Source: Sphingobacterium sp. SYP-B4668 (GTDB taxonomy: Bacteria; Bacteroidota; Bacteroidia; Sphingobacteriales; Sphingobacteriaceae). Taken from it: a stretch of DNA of 64,000 bases. Shown here one piece after another: positions 16,277 to 27,634 of the stretch. Positions within the stretch are counted from its first letter, which is position 1; each line of letters begins with the position of its first letter. Position numbers and translations under genes: made by a program. The notes under the pieces were generated by a model, which was not told the origin of the DNA, ran no database searches, and saw only the letters and a list, made by a program, of their open reading frames with translations. The stretch is from positions 3,472,001 through 3,536,000 of the forward strand of contig NZ_CP115483.1 in assembly GCF_027627455.1 (NCBI RefSeq), given 5' to 3'.

Positions 16277-18730
16277 ATGAGCAAATTCGAACCCTTTGAT
16301 TTTAATCAAGCGATTCCTATCATAAATGAAGATACCGAGTTTTTCCCATTATTATCCCAACAAGATGAGGATGAGATGAGCAATGCCGACATTCCTGAAA
16401 TATTGGCCGTTCTTCCCCTTCGCAATACGGTCCTATTCCCTGGCGTTGTAATCCCTATTACGGTAGGGCGAGACAAGTCCATCAAATTAGTTAAAGATGC
16501 TTATAAAGGTGACAAAACGATTGGTGTTGTGTCGCAGAAAGACATGACCATCGAAGACCCTAGTTTTGAACACCTTAACAAGGTTGGCACAGTGGCCAAT
16601 ATCATTAAAGTACTACAAATGCCTGATGGTAATACCACTGTAATCATACAGGGCAAACAACGCTTTCGTCTAAACGAGGTGGTGCAGTCGGATCCCTACT
16701 TAAAGGCAAAAGTTGAGCGCTTTAAAGAGGAGAAACCAAAGGTAAACAAGGAGTTCAAAGCCTTGATATCTTCTATCAAAGAACTGGCCCTGCAAATCAT
16801 TCAGCTATCTCCGAATTTGCCAAGTGAAGCTGGAATTGCCATCAAGAATATTGAAAGCCCTACATTTTTAGTCAATTTCATTGCTTCGAACATGAGTCTT
16901 GAAATGGAATCTAAGCAGGAACTTCTAGAAATGAAGGATTTTGACAAACGAGCCAAACAACTATTGGAATATTTGACTACAGAAATCCAACTATTAGAGC
17001 TTAAAAATCAAATCCAAAATAAAGTACGTGTCGATCTCGATAAACAACAGCGTGATTATTTTTTAAATCAACAACTGAAAACAATCCAAGAGGAACTTGG
17101 AGGGAGCACCCCCGACCTAGAACTCGAAGAATTAAAGAAAAGAGCCCGAACCAAGAAATGGAGAGATGATGTTGCCAAACACTTCAACAAAGAAATTGAA
17201 AAGCTAGCACGCATCAACCCGGCAGCAGCTGACTATTCCGTACAATTGAACTATTTGGAATTGCTCTTAGACCTTCCATGGGGCGAACATACAAAGGACA
17301 ACTTTGACTTGGCACGTGCGCAACGTGTATTGGACAAAGACCACTATGGATTAGAAAAAGTAAAACAACGTATCGTAGAATATCTAGCCGTCTTGAAGCT
17401 AAAAAACGATATGAAAGCCCCTATTCTTTGTCTAGTAGGCCCTCCAGGTGTTGGTAAAACTTCCCTTGGAAAGTCAATTGCCAAAGCTCTAGGACGCAAA
17501 TATACCCGCATGGCCCTAGGGGGTGTACGTGATGAAGCTGAAATCAGAGGTCATCGCAAAACATATATTGGAGCCATGCCTGGTCGCATCATCCAATCTC
17601 TTAAAAAAGCGGGAACCTCTAATCCTGTATTTGTCCTTGATGAAATCGACAAAATTGGGGCTGACTTCAAAGGCGACCCATCGTCTGCACTTCTGGAGGT
17701 GCTCGACCCCGAGCAAAATACAGCCTTCTACGATCACTATGTAGAAATGGACTTTGATTTATCTAAAGTGATGTTCATCGCCACTGCTAACTCATTAAGC
17801 GGCGTGCAACCTGCCTTATTGGATCGTATGGAGATAATAGAGGTAAATGGATATACAATAGAAGAAAAAATTGAAATCGCGAAAAAACACCTACTTCCTA
17901 AGCAGCGGGAAATGCACGGCCTCCAGACAAAAGATATCACTATCCGTCCGAAAGTCATCGAGAAAATAATAGAGGACTATACTCGAGAATCTGGAGTTCG
18001 AGGTTTAGAAAAGAAAATAGGATCAGTAGTAAGAGGCATCGCAACGCGTATTGTAATGGAAAAAGCATTTAATCCTAGTATTTCTGAAAATGATGTGGAA
18101 GACATATTGGGTGCTCCAATCTTTGATAAAGATATGTATGAGAATAACGAGGTTGCAGGAGTGGTAACAGGATTAGCATGGACCTCGGTCGGTGGTGACA
18201 TTCTGTTCATAGAATCTAGTATAAGCCCAGGCAAAGGGAAATTGAACCTAACTGGTAATTTAGGCGAGGTTATGAAAGAATCTGCCAGTATAGCTATGGC
18301 TTATTTACGCTCACATGCCGAGGATTTTGGAATCAATTATAAAGTATTTGACCAATGGGATGTCAATATACACGTGCCAGCGGGAGCGACACCAAAAGAT
18401 GGCCCCTCCGCGGGCATTACTATGTTGACAGCCTTAACTTCATTATTTACGCAGCGACAGGTCAAGGCTAAGTTGGCGATGACTGGTGAAATTACTCTCC
18501 GCGGAAAAGTACTTCCTGTGGGTGGTATTAAAGAGAAGATACTGGCAGCCAAGCGCGCCAATATCAAAGAAATCATACTTTGCAAGTCTAATCAAAAGGA
18601 TATTTTAGAAATAAAAGAAGATTATGTCAAAGATCTCAATTTCCACTATGTGACCGAAATGTCGGAAGTCATCAAGCTTGCCCTTTTAGATAAGAAAGTC
18701 AAGAATGCCAAAAAACTAGACATAGGATAA
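16277..18730 (+). CDS. lon: ATP-dependent protease Lon (endopeptidase La)
   Basis: This 817-residue cytosolic AAA+ protease removes misfolded and short-lived regulatory proteins. Layout: a substrate-binding LON domain (about residues 40-240, starting LPLRNTVLFPGVVIP), a coiled region, the AAA+ module with Walker A GPPGVGKTS (about 388-396) and Walker B VFVLDEIDK, and a C-terminal Ser/Lys protease domain. The catalytic Ser is at about residue 711 in DGPSAGITM and the catalytic Lys at about 752 in GGIKEKILAAKRA. All catalytic residues are present. It stands alone with inverted repeats immediately upstream, consistent with stress regulation. Confidence 0.97.
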   Translation: MSKFEPFDFNQAIPIINEDTEFFPLLSQQDEDEMSNADIPEILAVLPLRNTVLFPGVVIPITVGRDKSIKLVKDAYKGDKTIGVVSQKDMTIEDPSFEHLNKVGTVANIIKVLQMPDGNTTVIIQGKQRFRLNEVVQSDPYLKAKVERFKEEKPKVNKEFKALISSIKELALQIIQLSPNLPSEAGIAIKNIESPTFLVNFIASNMSLEMESKQELLEMKDFDKRAKQLLEYLTTEIQLLELKNQIQNKVRVDLDKQQRDYFLNQQLKTIQEELGGSTPDLELEELKKRARTKKWRDDVAKHFNKEIEKLARINPAAADYSVQLNYLELLLDLPWGEHTKDNFDLARAQRVLDKDHYGLEKVKQRIVEYLAVLKLKNDMKAPILCLVGPPGVGKTSLGKSIAKALGRKYTRMALGGVRDEAEIRGHRKTYIGAMPGRIIQSLKKAGTSNPVFVLDEIDKIGADFKGDPSSALLEVLDPEQNTAFYDHYVEMDFDLSKVMFIATANSLSGVQPALLDRMEIIEVNGYTIEEKIEIAKKHLLPKQREMHGLQTKDITIRPKVIEKIIEDYTRESGVRGLEKKIGSVVRGIATRIVMEKAFNPSISENDVEDILGAPIFDKDMYENNEVAGVVTGLAWTSVGGDILFIESSISPGKGKLNLTGNLGEVMKESASIAMAYLRSHAEDFGINYKVFDQWDVNIHVPAGATPKDGPSAGITMLTALTSLFTQRQVKAKLAMTGEITLRGKVLPVGGIKEKILAAKRANIKEIILCKSNQKDILEIKEDYVKDLNFHYVTEMSEVIKLALLDKKVKNAKKLDIG

Positions 18731-18770
18731 AACACTCATAGAAAGATTATAAGTAGATATTTTATATAAA

Positions 18771-18802
18771 GGAACCCCTGAAGCGGGCGCATCAGGGGTT
18801 CC
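18771..18802. terminator. Hairpin between lon and the convergent ABC1 kinase gene
   Basis: A perfect 11-bp stem, GGAACCCCTGA / TCAGGGGTTCC with a 10-nt GC-rich loop, begins 40 bp after the lon stop. There is no T run, but the position between convergent genes supports a terminator role. Confidence 0.65.
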
Positions 18803-18896
18803 AAACCAATTATTAACCTAAATTATGAAATGTTTATGCATTTCGATATAATAAACGAAAATCGTGAAGGTTTATTGTTCATATATTTACTCTTTT

Positions 18897-20555
18897 TCAC
18901 CTAGATCGAAATAGTTGCAACAGCAGTGCTGTCGTCAAGAGAAAACTCATTGTAAATCCAATCCATGAGAAAATTGGAATTCCCCAAAGTAAATAACCAA
19001 CTTTACCATGCGCCATAATACTAGACCCGATGCCAAAAGTCATGGCTAATATCGCCAATATGACCTTATTACCCAGCCTATGCAAGATAATTTGAAAACT
19101 ATCGAACTCTTTGATGTGATGATTCAAAAGTATCTTATCATGCTTAACCTTATCCAATAAATAAGATAAATCTTCGGGAACGTCCCCCATTATCCCTTTA
19201 ACAAACTTAGCCTTTTCAAGAATTTGCTTCTTGATATTGTGAGGTGATATTTTTTCCTTAGCAATCTTATCAGCAAAAGGGCTAATACTTTTAGGAATAT
19301 TGAGATCTGCATTTAATTGATGTCCCACCCCCTCTAAAAGAATAACACCTCGAAGGAGGATATACACAAAGTCTGGCATCAAAATGTGATTACGCTGCAA
19401 AATGTTATTTACCATTCTCATCATGGATGAAACAGATAAATTCGCCAAAGAATTCTGTTCTAATAGTTCAAAAATTTCATACGCATCCCTCTCTAACCGA
19501 CGTTCATCCTCTATATGATGAACCACTGCGAGTTTTTTAATATTCCGAATCAGGTCTCTTGCATCTTTCATCAAAAAATTAATCACCATAGATTCGATGA
19601 CGGATCTATCTTGGGGAATCATAAACCCCATGGCCCCAAAGTCGATAAATACAACCTGTCCCATCTTGTTTACAAAAAGGTTGCCAGGGTGTGGATCGGC
19701 GTGAAAGAAGCCATGCTCCAACACCTGCTCCAAATAAAGATCTAACCCATTTTGTACAATAGCATGGGGATTCACACCTATAGACGCTAATCCTTCTATG
19801 TCATTAATTTTGACCCCATCGATGTATTCCATACACAGAATTTCATCATCAGAATACTTCCGGAAGATTACCGGAATATAGATGGCTTCATTTCCTTTGA
19901 AATTAGTACGAAAGCGTTCAATATTGTTTAATTCATTGACAAAGGATAGTTCTTTCATAATCGAACTTTCGAAGGATAGTATAATCTGGTAAAGATTCAT
20001 TTTATGGATTACCTCATATTTTTGCTCCAAAAATTTAGTCAGATCCTTGATGAACGCCAAATCGGCGGAAATTGTATCCTGAATATTGCTTCTCTTAATT
20101 TTAAGAACAACCTCTTTCCCCGATTTTAATTTTGCTTTGTATACTTGTCCAATGGAAGCTGCGGCCAGCGGAATCGAATCAATAAAATCAAAATGCTCGT
20201 CAGCGTCGATATCAAAGTGTGCACGCAACCTAGCCACGACATCTATTTTTTCAGCAGGAACATCATCCTGGAGTTTCGCTAGTTCCATTCGTAACTCGCT
20301 CGGGATAATATCTTCACGATTACTGAGCAGTTGTCCCAATTTAATAAAAGTCGGACCAAGCTCTTCAATAGCCAGTCTCACCCTTACATTAAAATCTTTT
20401 TCAAAAATTCGCTCTGTGTGTGTACTCCAATGCAGGACGCTATCAGGCACGATTGAATCAATATTAGATCGCGATATCAGTTCACTAAATCCATACTTAG
20501 ATAAGATTTGGGCAATTTTACCCACTCTCTTCCATTTATACATACCATATACCAT
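18897..20555 (-). CDS. ABC1/UbiB (AarF) family atypical kinase
   Basis: The family controls quinone lipid biosynthesis through ATPase/kinase-like activity at the membrane. Visible signatures: the KxGQ motif in FIKLGQLLSNREDIIP, the Ala-rich loop replacing the Gly-rich loop in AAASIGQVYKAKL, the invariant Lys in VVLKIKR, HADPHPGNLFV (catalytic region) and VFIDFGAMGF (DFG-like metal site). Two hydrophobic helices end the protein. I start at the ATG at 20555 (552 aa); a TTG at 20582 would add nine residues and an ATG at 20543 would remove four. In a menaquinone organism the substrate is unclear, and the gene is not linked to men/ubi genes here. Confidence 0.88.
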   Translation of the reverse strand: MVYGMYKWKRVGKIAQILSKYGFSELISRSNIDSIVPDSVLHWSTHTERIFEKDFNVRVRLAIEELGPTFIKLGQLLSNREDIIPSELRMELAKLQDDVPAEKIDVVARLRAHFDIDADEHFDFIDSIPLAAASIGQVYKAKLKSGKEVVLKIKRSNIQDTISADLAFIKDLTKFLEQKYEVIHKMNLYQIILSFESSIMKELSFVNELNNIERFRTNFKGNEAIYIPVIFRKYSDDEILCMEYIDGVKINDIEGLASIGVNPHAIVQNGLDLYLEQVLEHGFFHADPHPGNLFVNKMGQVVFIDFGAMGFMIPQDRSVIESMVINFLMKDARDLIRNIKKLAVVHHIEDERRLERDAYEIFELLEQNSLANLSVSSMMRMVNNILQRNHILMPDFVYILLRGVILLEGVGHQLNADLNIPKSISPFADKIAKEKISPHNIKKQILEKAKFVKGIMGDVPEDLSYLLDKVKHDKILLNHHIKEFDSFQIILHRLGNKVILAILAMTFGIGSSIMAHGKVGYLLWGIPIFSWIGFTMSFLLTTALLLQLFRSR

Positions 20556-20631
20556 ACTTAATTGAATACTATTGGGAGTCAATTACTTCAACATATTAAA
20601 GATAAACATTTCTACCAGACGAAGACTTCCG

Positions 20632-21309
20632 TTAATCTTTTCCGCTTACGCTTCCATCTACACCGAGTACCGACACCACCTTGTCTCCCAATCTGGTAAT
20701 ATCCGATTTTAAACCGACCATCACCGTGAGTGCATGAATAGGTGTATTTTGGATTTTGGTAAAGCTGCGGACGTATCCAAGCTCAAGACCAAGGAAAAAG
20801 CCCTTAAACTTATAATCGGCTCCCACTCCTAATTTGGATGAAATGTTGAATTTGGATTTTTTCTCTATTTCAACAATGGAAGTCTCTGGCCTCACAAGAG
20901 CCCGCGGTTCCAGAAAAAGACCAAAGCCTGGCCCCAGATAAGCATAAGTATTCAACTGACGATATTGCTTACGCATGCCAGCAGACAAGCTGAGGTTGTA
21001 AAACGTAGCATCACCATTACTAATCCTATATTGGGTGAGCTCATCTTCAATTTCTTGTTTATAGCCAAAAGATAGCGTATACAAGACTGGCAAAAGATAA
21101 AAACGACTATCTTTTAGCGAGATATCCAACCCCATACTTCCTGAGAATTTTGGGCTCAGTATGTCTTTAGTCTTTCCCATTGGAAAAGCCATACCCGTCC
21201 CTCCGAAATAATAGATTTTACGATAATGTATGGTATCAGAACTAGATTGGCCGAATACACCAATGCATATAAAAACCGATAAAAGTATTAAAATAATCTT
21301 TCTTGCCAT
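20632..21309 (-). CDS. Outer-membrane beta-barrel (porin-family) protein
   Basis: This 225-residue protein has a clear signal peptide (to about residue 21, GVFG-QSS). It is followed by regularly spaced amphipathic strands such as FYLLPVLYTLSFGYKQ, TYAYLGPGFGLFLE and GFFLGLELGYVRSF, the pattern of small eight-stranded barrels (OmpA/PorT-like). The short tail after VMVGLKSDI breaks the normal terminal aromatic rule, so export to the outer membrane is likely but not certain. No function can be assigned. It is followed on the same strand, 50 bp away, by the ABC1 kinase gene. Confidence 0.75.
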   Translation of the reverse strand: MARKIILILLSVFICIGVFGQSSSDTIHYRKIYYFGGTGMAFPMGKTKDILSPKFSGSMGLDISLKDSRFYLLPVLYTLSFGYKQEIEDELTQYRISNGDATFYNLSLSAGMRKQYRQLNTYAYLGPGFGLFLEPRALVRPETSIVEIEKKSKFNISSKLGVGADYKFKGFFLGLELGYVRSFTKIQNTPIHALTVMVGLKSDITRLGDKVVSVLGVDGSVSGKD

Positions 21310-21378
21310 CTATAAAGAGTGTCTTTATCAGGAAACACCTTAGCGCGAAAAAAGTTTGCGTATCAACTAAATAACTTC

Positions 21379-21990
21379 TCATAAAAAGCTCTTTGCCTGT
21401 GGGCCTTGATTAAAAAGTAGATCTATACTACTCATATTAGGCATAAATCCATTTTTGGACTCAAACACCTGATAATAAGGTTTAGGATTTTCGAACAGAG
21501 ATTCTTTCTTTGGCATAAAAGACGACCGTAAATCCAAATCATCAGGATACGCGCCCTGATAACTCGTAGTCTCTAAAATAGACCTATTAATCTTCATCAA
21601 TCTCAATATTAACGTCAATTGCTGATAGTTGAAATCAAATAAAAACTCATACTTCTCCGTATAAAGTTTAGCAAAATCATCTTCATAGAATTCAAAATAT
21701 GCCGAACTTCTATAAGCTGCTTGTATGCTCAGCCAGTGTAATCGCTGCCATGGATGATCATAATTGATTCGGATATCTTTCATCGCTACATGATTTTTTC
21801 GTTTGTGGATTATAGGTACGACAAGATCAAGCTTACCATTAGCCGTTGCAATACTGGCTCTGGTACGATAAGTTTGTTTGGGATAATGTTCATATTTCTC
21901 CAATACAATGGGTACATCCTGTTTTTGAATAACATGAAAATAAGAAACCGGTGGCAAATAGCATACTGGAAGAATGAGTTGGTTGACCAT
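21379..21990 (-). CDS. WbqC-like family protein
   Basis: This is a 203-residue cytosolic protein of the WbqC family (PF08889), often found near polysaccharide or envelope genes and of unknown catalytic role. Features: an N-terminal LILPVCYLPPVSYFHVIQK, a conserved YRTRASIATANGK, a basic LVVPIIHKRKN stretch, and the family signature WQRLHWLSIQAAYRSSAYFEFYEDD (conserved HW and aromatic residues). It is divergent from the lipid A-type acyltransferase gene at 22075, which fits an envelope role, but no reaction is known. Confidence 0.85.
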   Translation of the reverse strand: MVNQLILPVCYLPPVSYFHVIQKQDVPIVLEKYEHYPKQTYRTRASIATANGKLDLVVPIIHKRKNHVAMKDIRINYDHPWQRLHWLSIQAAYRSSAYFEFYEDDFAKLYTEKYEFLFDFNYQQLTLILRLMKINRSILETTSYQGAYPDDLDLRSSFMPKKESLFENPKPYYQVFESKNGFMPNMSSIDLLFNQGPQAKSFL

Positions 21991-22074
21991 AAATTGAAAA
22001 TAGAGCTTTATTTTTAGGCAAAAGTAACTTAAATTAAGGATATTTGTAAAAAATAGCTTTTCAAGAAATACAGC

Positions 22075-22941
22075 ATGAAGATAAAAATTTTGTCAGGTAT
22101 CCTTTTTTGCCTTTCGATATTACCTTTTGGGGTGCTGTATCTGCTTTCAGACTTTTTCTACTATCTTCTATTTTACGTTGTCAAATACCGTAAAAAGGTA
22201 GTTCTAACAAATCTAAGTAATGCTTTTCCAGAAAAAACAAAGCAGGAACGACTACTAATAGCTAAGAAATTTTATCGTTTTTTTCCGGACCTCATTGTTG
22301 AAGCTGTAAAAATGAGAACGATTTCAGCCAAGGAGGTAATGAAGCGCATCGAACTCATTAATCCAGAAGAAGTCTATCGTCACTTCGATAGTGGCAAAGC
22401 TGTCATAGGAGTTACCGCACATTATTGTAATTGGGAGCTTGGGATACACCGTGTCAGCCTGATGACTGACAACCCTGTTTTGATAATATACAAGCCGCTT
22501 AATAACAAAGATTTTAACCATATATTTAATAGTATAAGAGGTCGATTTGGTGCAACAATGGTCCCTATGAAACAGATTTTGAGGCATATCGTCAAGCTTA
22601 AAAAACAGCCTCATATCAGTATGTTTGTAGCCGACCAAACACCAGTATACCAAGATTCGGACTATTTTCTCCAATTTTTGAATCAAGAGACGTTGGTCTA
22701 TACTGGTACGGAGAGAATTGCCAGACTTACACATAATCCAGTTGTCTTTTGCCATATCGGACGAAAAGAAAAAAGAGGACATTATTACTGCAAATTTACT
22801 ACTTTAGTAGAAGATGCCTCTCAGTATGAAGAACACGAAATCACGAAGCTACATAATCGATTTACAGCGGATATTATCCGAGAACAACCCGAATATTGGC
22901 TATGGTCGCACAGACGTTGGAAGCGAAAACGTAGAATGTAA
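22075..22941 (+). CDS. Lysophospholipid / lipid A acyltransferase family protein (LpxL/HtrB-like)
   Basis: This 288-residue protein has an N-terminal membrane helix (about residues 5-38). A catalytic HX4E motif appears as HYCNWE (about 117-122) and a second block as FVADQTP. These are marks of late acyltransferases that add secondary fatty acids to lipid A, or the related ornithine-lipid type enzymes. The protein acts at the inner face of the inner membrane. Its stop TAA shares one base with the ATG of the glycosyltransferase (TAATG), so translation is coupled. This supports a joint role in glycolipid or LPS synthesis. The acyl acceptor is not shown by sequence. Confidence 0.88.
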   Translation: MKIKILSGILFCLSILPFGVLYLLSDFFYYLLFYVVKYRKKVVLTNLSNAFPEKTKQERLLIAKKFYRFFPDLIVEAVKMRTISAKEVMKRIELINPEEVYRHFDSGKAVIGVTAHYCNWELGIHRVSLMTDNPVLIIYKPLNNKDFNHIFNSIRGRFGATMVPMKQILRHIVKLKKQPHISMFVADQTPVYQDSDYFLQFLNQETLVYTGTERIARLTHNPVVFCHIGRKEKRGHYYCKFTTLVEDASQYEEHEITKLHNRFTADIIREQPEYWLWSHRRWKRKRRM

Positions 22942-23969
22942 TGAATTATCCTAAAGTTGCCCTTGTCATTCTAAATTGGAATGGAGAGTTTTTCTTGGAA
23001 AAATTTCTTCCTTCTGTATATAATAGTGCCTATCCGAATATCGAGTTTATCATTGGAGACAATATGTCTACTGACAAATCAGTAGCTTTTGTCCAAGAGT
23101 ACTATCCGCAAATCACCATTATTCAAAATGATCAAAACTATGGCTTTGCGGGAGGATACAACAAAGTCTTGGAACATGTAGAAGCGGACTACTACATCTT
23201 GCTGAACTCAGACGTCGAAGTCACTGAAAATTGGATAGCTCCAGTAATCGATATGCTGGAATCCAATTCGGATATGGTAGCAGCACAACCCAAAATATTG
23301 GCTTACCACGAAAAAACAAAGTTTGAACATGCTGGTGGTGCCGGTGGTTTCATTGACAGTTACGGATATCCGTTTTGTAGGGGACGTATCATGGATCAAT
23401 TGGAATCAGATAATGGTCAGTATGATGATGAAAGGGAGATCTTTTGGGCATCAGGTGCAGCCTTTTTTATTAAAAGCCATGCGTGGAAAGAAGCGAAAGG
23501 CTTTGATGCAGATTTTTTCGCCCACATGGAGGAAATTGATTTGTGCTGGCGCTTAAAAAAGATGGACTACAAGATTGGATATTGCTCCCAATCAGTCGTG
23601 TACCATGTCGGTGGAGGCACCCTCAATACCAGCAATCCTAAAAAGACGTACCTCAATTTTAGAAATAACCTCGTCATGCTACAAAAAAATCTCCCATTTT
23701 GGACTGCGATATGGGTTATTTTTGCTCGGCTTTGGTTAGATTTGGCCGCTTTGATTAAATTTTTGTTAGAGAAAAAGTTCAAAGACGCGTGGGCGATAAG
23801 CCGATCACATCAATATTTTTTCCTAAATATTTTCAAAACAGCAGAAAAACGTAATGAACAAACACGATTCGAAAATACAACGGGAAAATACAAAGGTTGC
23901 ATCATTTGGGATTTCTTCGTGAATAATCATCGAAAATTCTCTGAGCTTCCCGACAAAAATTTCAAATAG
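22941..23969 (+). CDS. Family 2 glycosyltransferase
   Basis: This GT-A inverting glycosyltransferase has 342 residues. N-terminal VALVILNWNGEFFLEKFL, IGDNMSTDKSV, the first acidic motif NSDVEV, and a later ASGAAFFIK / FDADFFAHMEEIDLCWRLK block (catalytic base region ED-like) match the rhamnosyltransferase-type GT2 enzymes. A hydrophobic stretch near residues 255-275 may dock it to the inner membrane. It is coupled to the upstream acyltransferase. Likely products are an LPS core, O-antigen or glycolipid sugar; the donor is unknown. Confidence 0.88.
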   Translation: MNYPKVALVILNWNGEFFLEKFLPSVYNSAYPNIEFIIGDNMSTDKSVAFVQEYYPQITIIQNDQNYGFAGGYNKVLEHVEADYYILLNSDVEVTENWIAPVIDMLESNSDMVAAQPKILAYHEKTKFEHAGGAGGFIDSYGYPFCRGRIMDQLESDNGQYDDEREIFWASGAAFFIKSHAWKEAKGFDADFFAHMEEIDLCWRLKKMDYKIGYCSQSVVYHVGGGTLNTSNPKKTYLNFRNNLVMLQKNLPFWTAIWVIFARLWLDLAALIKFLLEKKFKDAWAISRSHQYFFLNIFKTAEKRNEQTRFENTTGKYKGCIIWDFFVNNHRKFSELPDKNFK

Positions 23970-24040
23970 GACCTCAGACGTCGACGTTCCGCAAAACGCA
24001 TAAAAGAGCATAGATTTTAATTCAATATTTTTGCTATTAA

Positions 24041-26113
<2,073 letters not shown>

Positions 26114-26177
26114 TATGGAAGGAACAAAAAAAAAACATATTTTATATTACTAACATCCACTAATCAAAAACAACACA

Positions 26178-27056
26178 ATGAACGAGCTTCACGGAGCAGG
26201 AGTCGCATTAGTCACTCCGTTTAATGCAGAAGGATCTATTGATTTTGAAGCCCTAGCACAACTTATTGAGCTTCAAATCAATGAAGGTATGAATTACTTG
26301 GTTTCTTTAGGAACTACAGGCGAAGTCGCTACACTTTCTAAGGAAGAACGAAAGCGTATCTGGGATTTTACTGCCAAGCAGGTGAATGGCCGTATTCCAT
26401 TGGTTGCCGGTATCGGGGGAAACAACACTGCTGAAGTGGTTGATCAAATTCTTGAATTTGACAATAGCAGCTATTGCGCAATCCTTTCAGTATCTCCCTA
26501 CTACAGCAAGCCAACTCAAGAGGGAGTTTACCAACATTATAAAGCCGTTGCTGAAGCGTCTAAACTACCTATTATCCTGTACAATGTCCCAGGACGAACC
26601 GGAAGCAATATGACCGCTGAGACAACAATACGATTGGCTGAAGATTTCCAAAATATAGTTGCAATTAAGGAGGCATCGGCTAACTTTGCACAATTCAGTG
26701 CTATCTTAAGAGACAAGCCTCAGCACTTCCTGCTTATATCAGGTGATGACCCAGCTACCCTTCCCATGATGGCTATGGGTGCAGTCGGTGTCATATCTGT
26801 AGTTGGTAATGCTTACCCCGCAAAGGTAGTGAGTCTTACCAAGTATTGTGCACATCATGATTATGTAAGTGCTAGAAAGGTCCATAGCGAACTATTGGAG
26901 ATTACCGATCTATGTTTTGTTGAAGGAAATCCATGCGGAGTAAAATATATCCTACAACAAATGGGTATCGGTCAAGACTACGTCAGGTTACCACTCGTAC
27001 CTGTAGGAGCTAAAGTACAGGGGGCTATTGACCAAGAAATGGAGAGAATTAGATAA
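26178..27056 (+). CDS. dapA: 4-hydroxy-tetrahydrodipicolinate synthase
   Basis: This 292-residue TIM-barrel class I aldolase condenses pyruvate with aspartate semialdehyde in lysine and peptidoglycan precursor synthesis. It shows GTTGEVATLS (pyruvate-binding GTTGE), the catalytic Tyr at about residue 135 in ILYNVPGRT, and the Schiff-base Lys at about 164 in AIKEAS. The gene is 64 bp downstream of ligA on the same strand and ends at a strong terminator, so a ligA-dapA transcript is possible. Confidence 0.96.
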   Translation: MNELHGAGVALVTPFNAEGSIDFEALAQLIELQINEGMNYLVSLGTTGEVATLSKEERKRIWDFTAKQVNGRIPLVAGIGGNNTAEVVDQILEFDNSSYCAILSVSPYYSKPTQEGVYQHYKAVAEASKLPIILYNVPGRTGSNMTAETTIRLAEDFQNIVAIKEASANFAQFSAILRDKPQHFLLISGDDPATLPMMAMGAVGVISVVGNAYPAKVVSLTKYCAHHDYVSARKVHSELLEITDLCFVEGNPCGVKYILQQMGIGQDYVRLPLVPVGAKVQGAIDQEMERIR

Positions 27057-27110
27057 AGCTAAGTCTACTCTGACCAGCATCTGTCAATATCTGAAAAAGT
27101 TAGGAGTACC

Positions 27111-27141
27111 AAAAGGGAGATTTTGAAAATCTCCCTTTTTA
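27111..27141 (+). terminator. Intrinsic terminator after dapA
   Basis: A perfect 14-bp stem, AAAAGGGAGATTTT / AAAATCTCCCTTTT, is followed by further T bases, 54 bp past the dapA stop. Confidence 0.9.
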
Positions 27142-27207
27142 TTTTTGGGGAAGCTCCTATTTATCAAGTATTCTCTTTACATTAGTTCAAGACTTCGAAC
27201 AATCCAA

Positions 27208-27609
27208 ATGGAAGAAAACAGTATCCAACAAAAAAAATCAGGATTCAAAAAATTTATTTTGATTCTTGTCCTCATCCTTTTAGCCATAGGCTCAGGAACT
27301 ATTTACTATAAATATTATTTCGTATTTGGCGAAGGTGTAAAATCTGGTAAATTGAACTTTGCAGTAAAAAAAGGAAACATCTTCAAGACTTATGAAGGAA
27401 AATTGATACAAGAAGGGATTGGCCAGGGAAAGACAGGCGGATTAGCTAGCTACGAATTTGAATTTTCCATTGTTGACGATTCCGTCTTTCAAGTATTGGA
27501 GCTAAACAGTGGGAAATTCTTCGACCTCCATTACAAAGAATACCATGGTGTATTACCTTGGCGGGGCAATACCGTATATGTCGTCGATAAAATCATCAAT
27601 ATGAGATAG
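27208..27609 (+). CDS. Small membrane-anchored protein of unknown function
   Basis: This is a 133-residue protein from the ATG at 27208. The longer frame starting at 27145 would begin inside the dapA terminator's downstream T-rich stretch and is not favoured. A single strong membrane helix lies at about residues 14-37 after a short basic N-terminus (KKSGFKKF), giving an N-in topology. The remaining 95 residues are periplasmic, beta-rich and lack cysteine. Recognisable phrases are GKLNFAVKKGNIFKTYEGKL and GVLPWRGNTVYVVDKI. I do not know the family. It is convergent with the aspartyl protease gene, 25 bp away. Confidence 0.75.
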   Translation: MEENSIQQKKSGFKKFILILVLILLAIGSGTIYYKYYFVFGEGVKSGKLNFAVKKGNIFKTYEGKLIQEGIGQGKTGGLASYEFEFSIVDDSVFQVLELNSGKFFDLHYKEYHGVLPWRGNTVYVVDKIINMR

Positions 27610-27634
27610 TTTCTCAAAGGAATAAATACACACA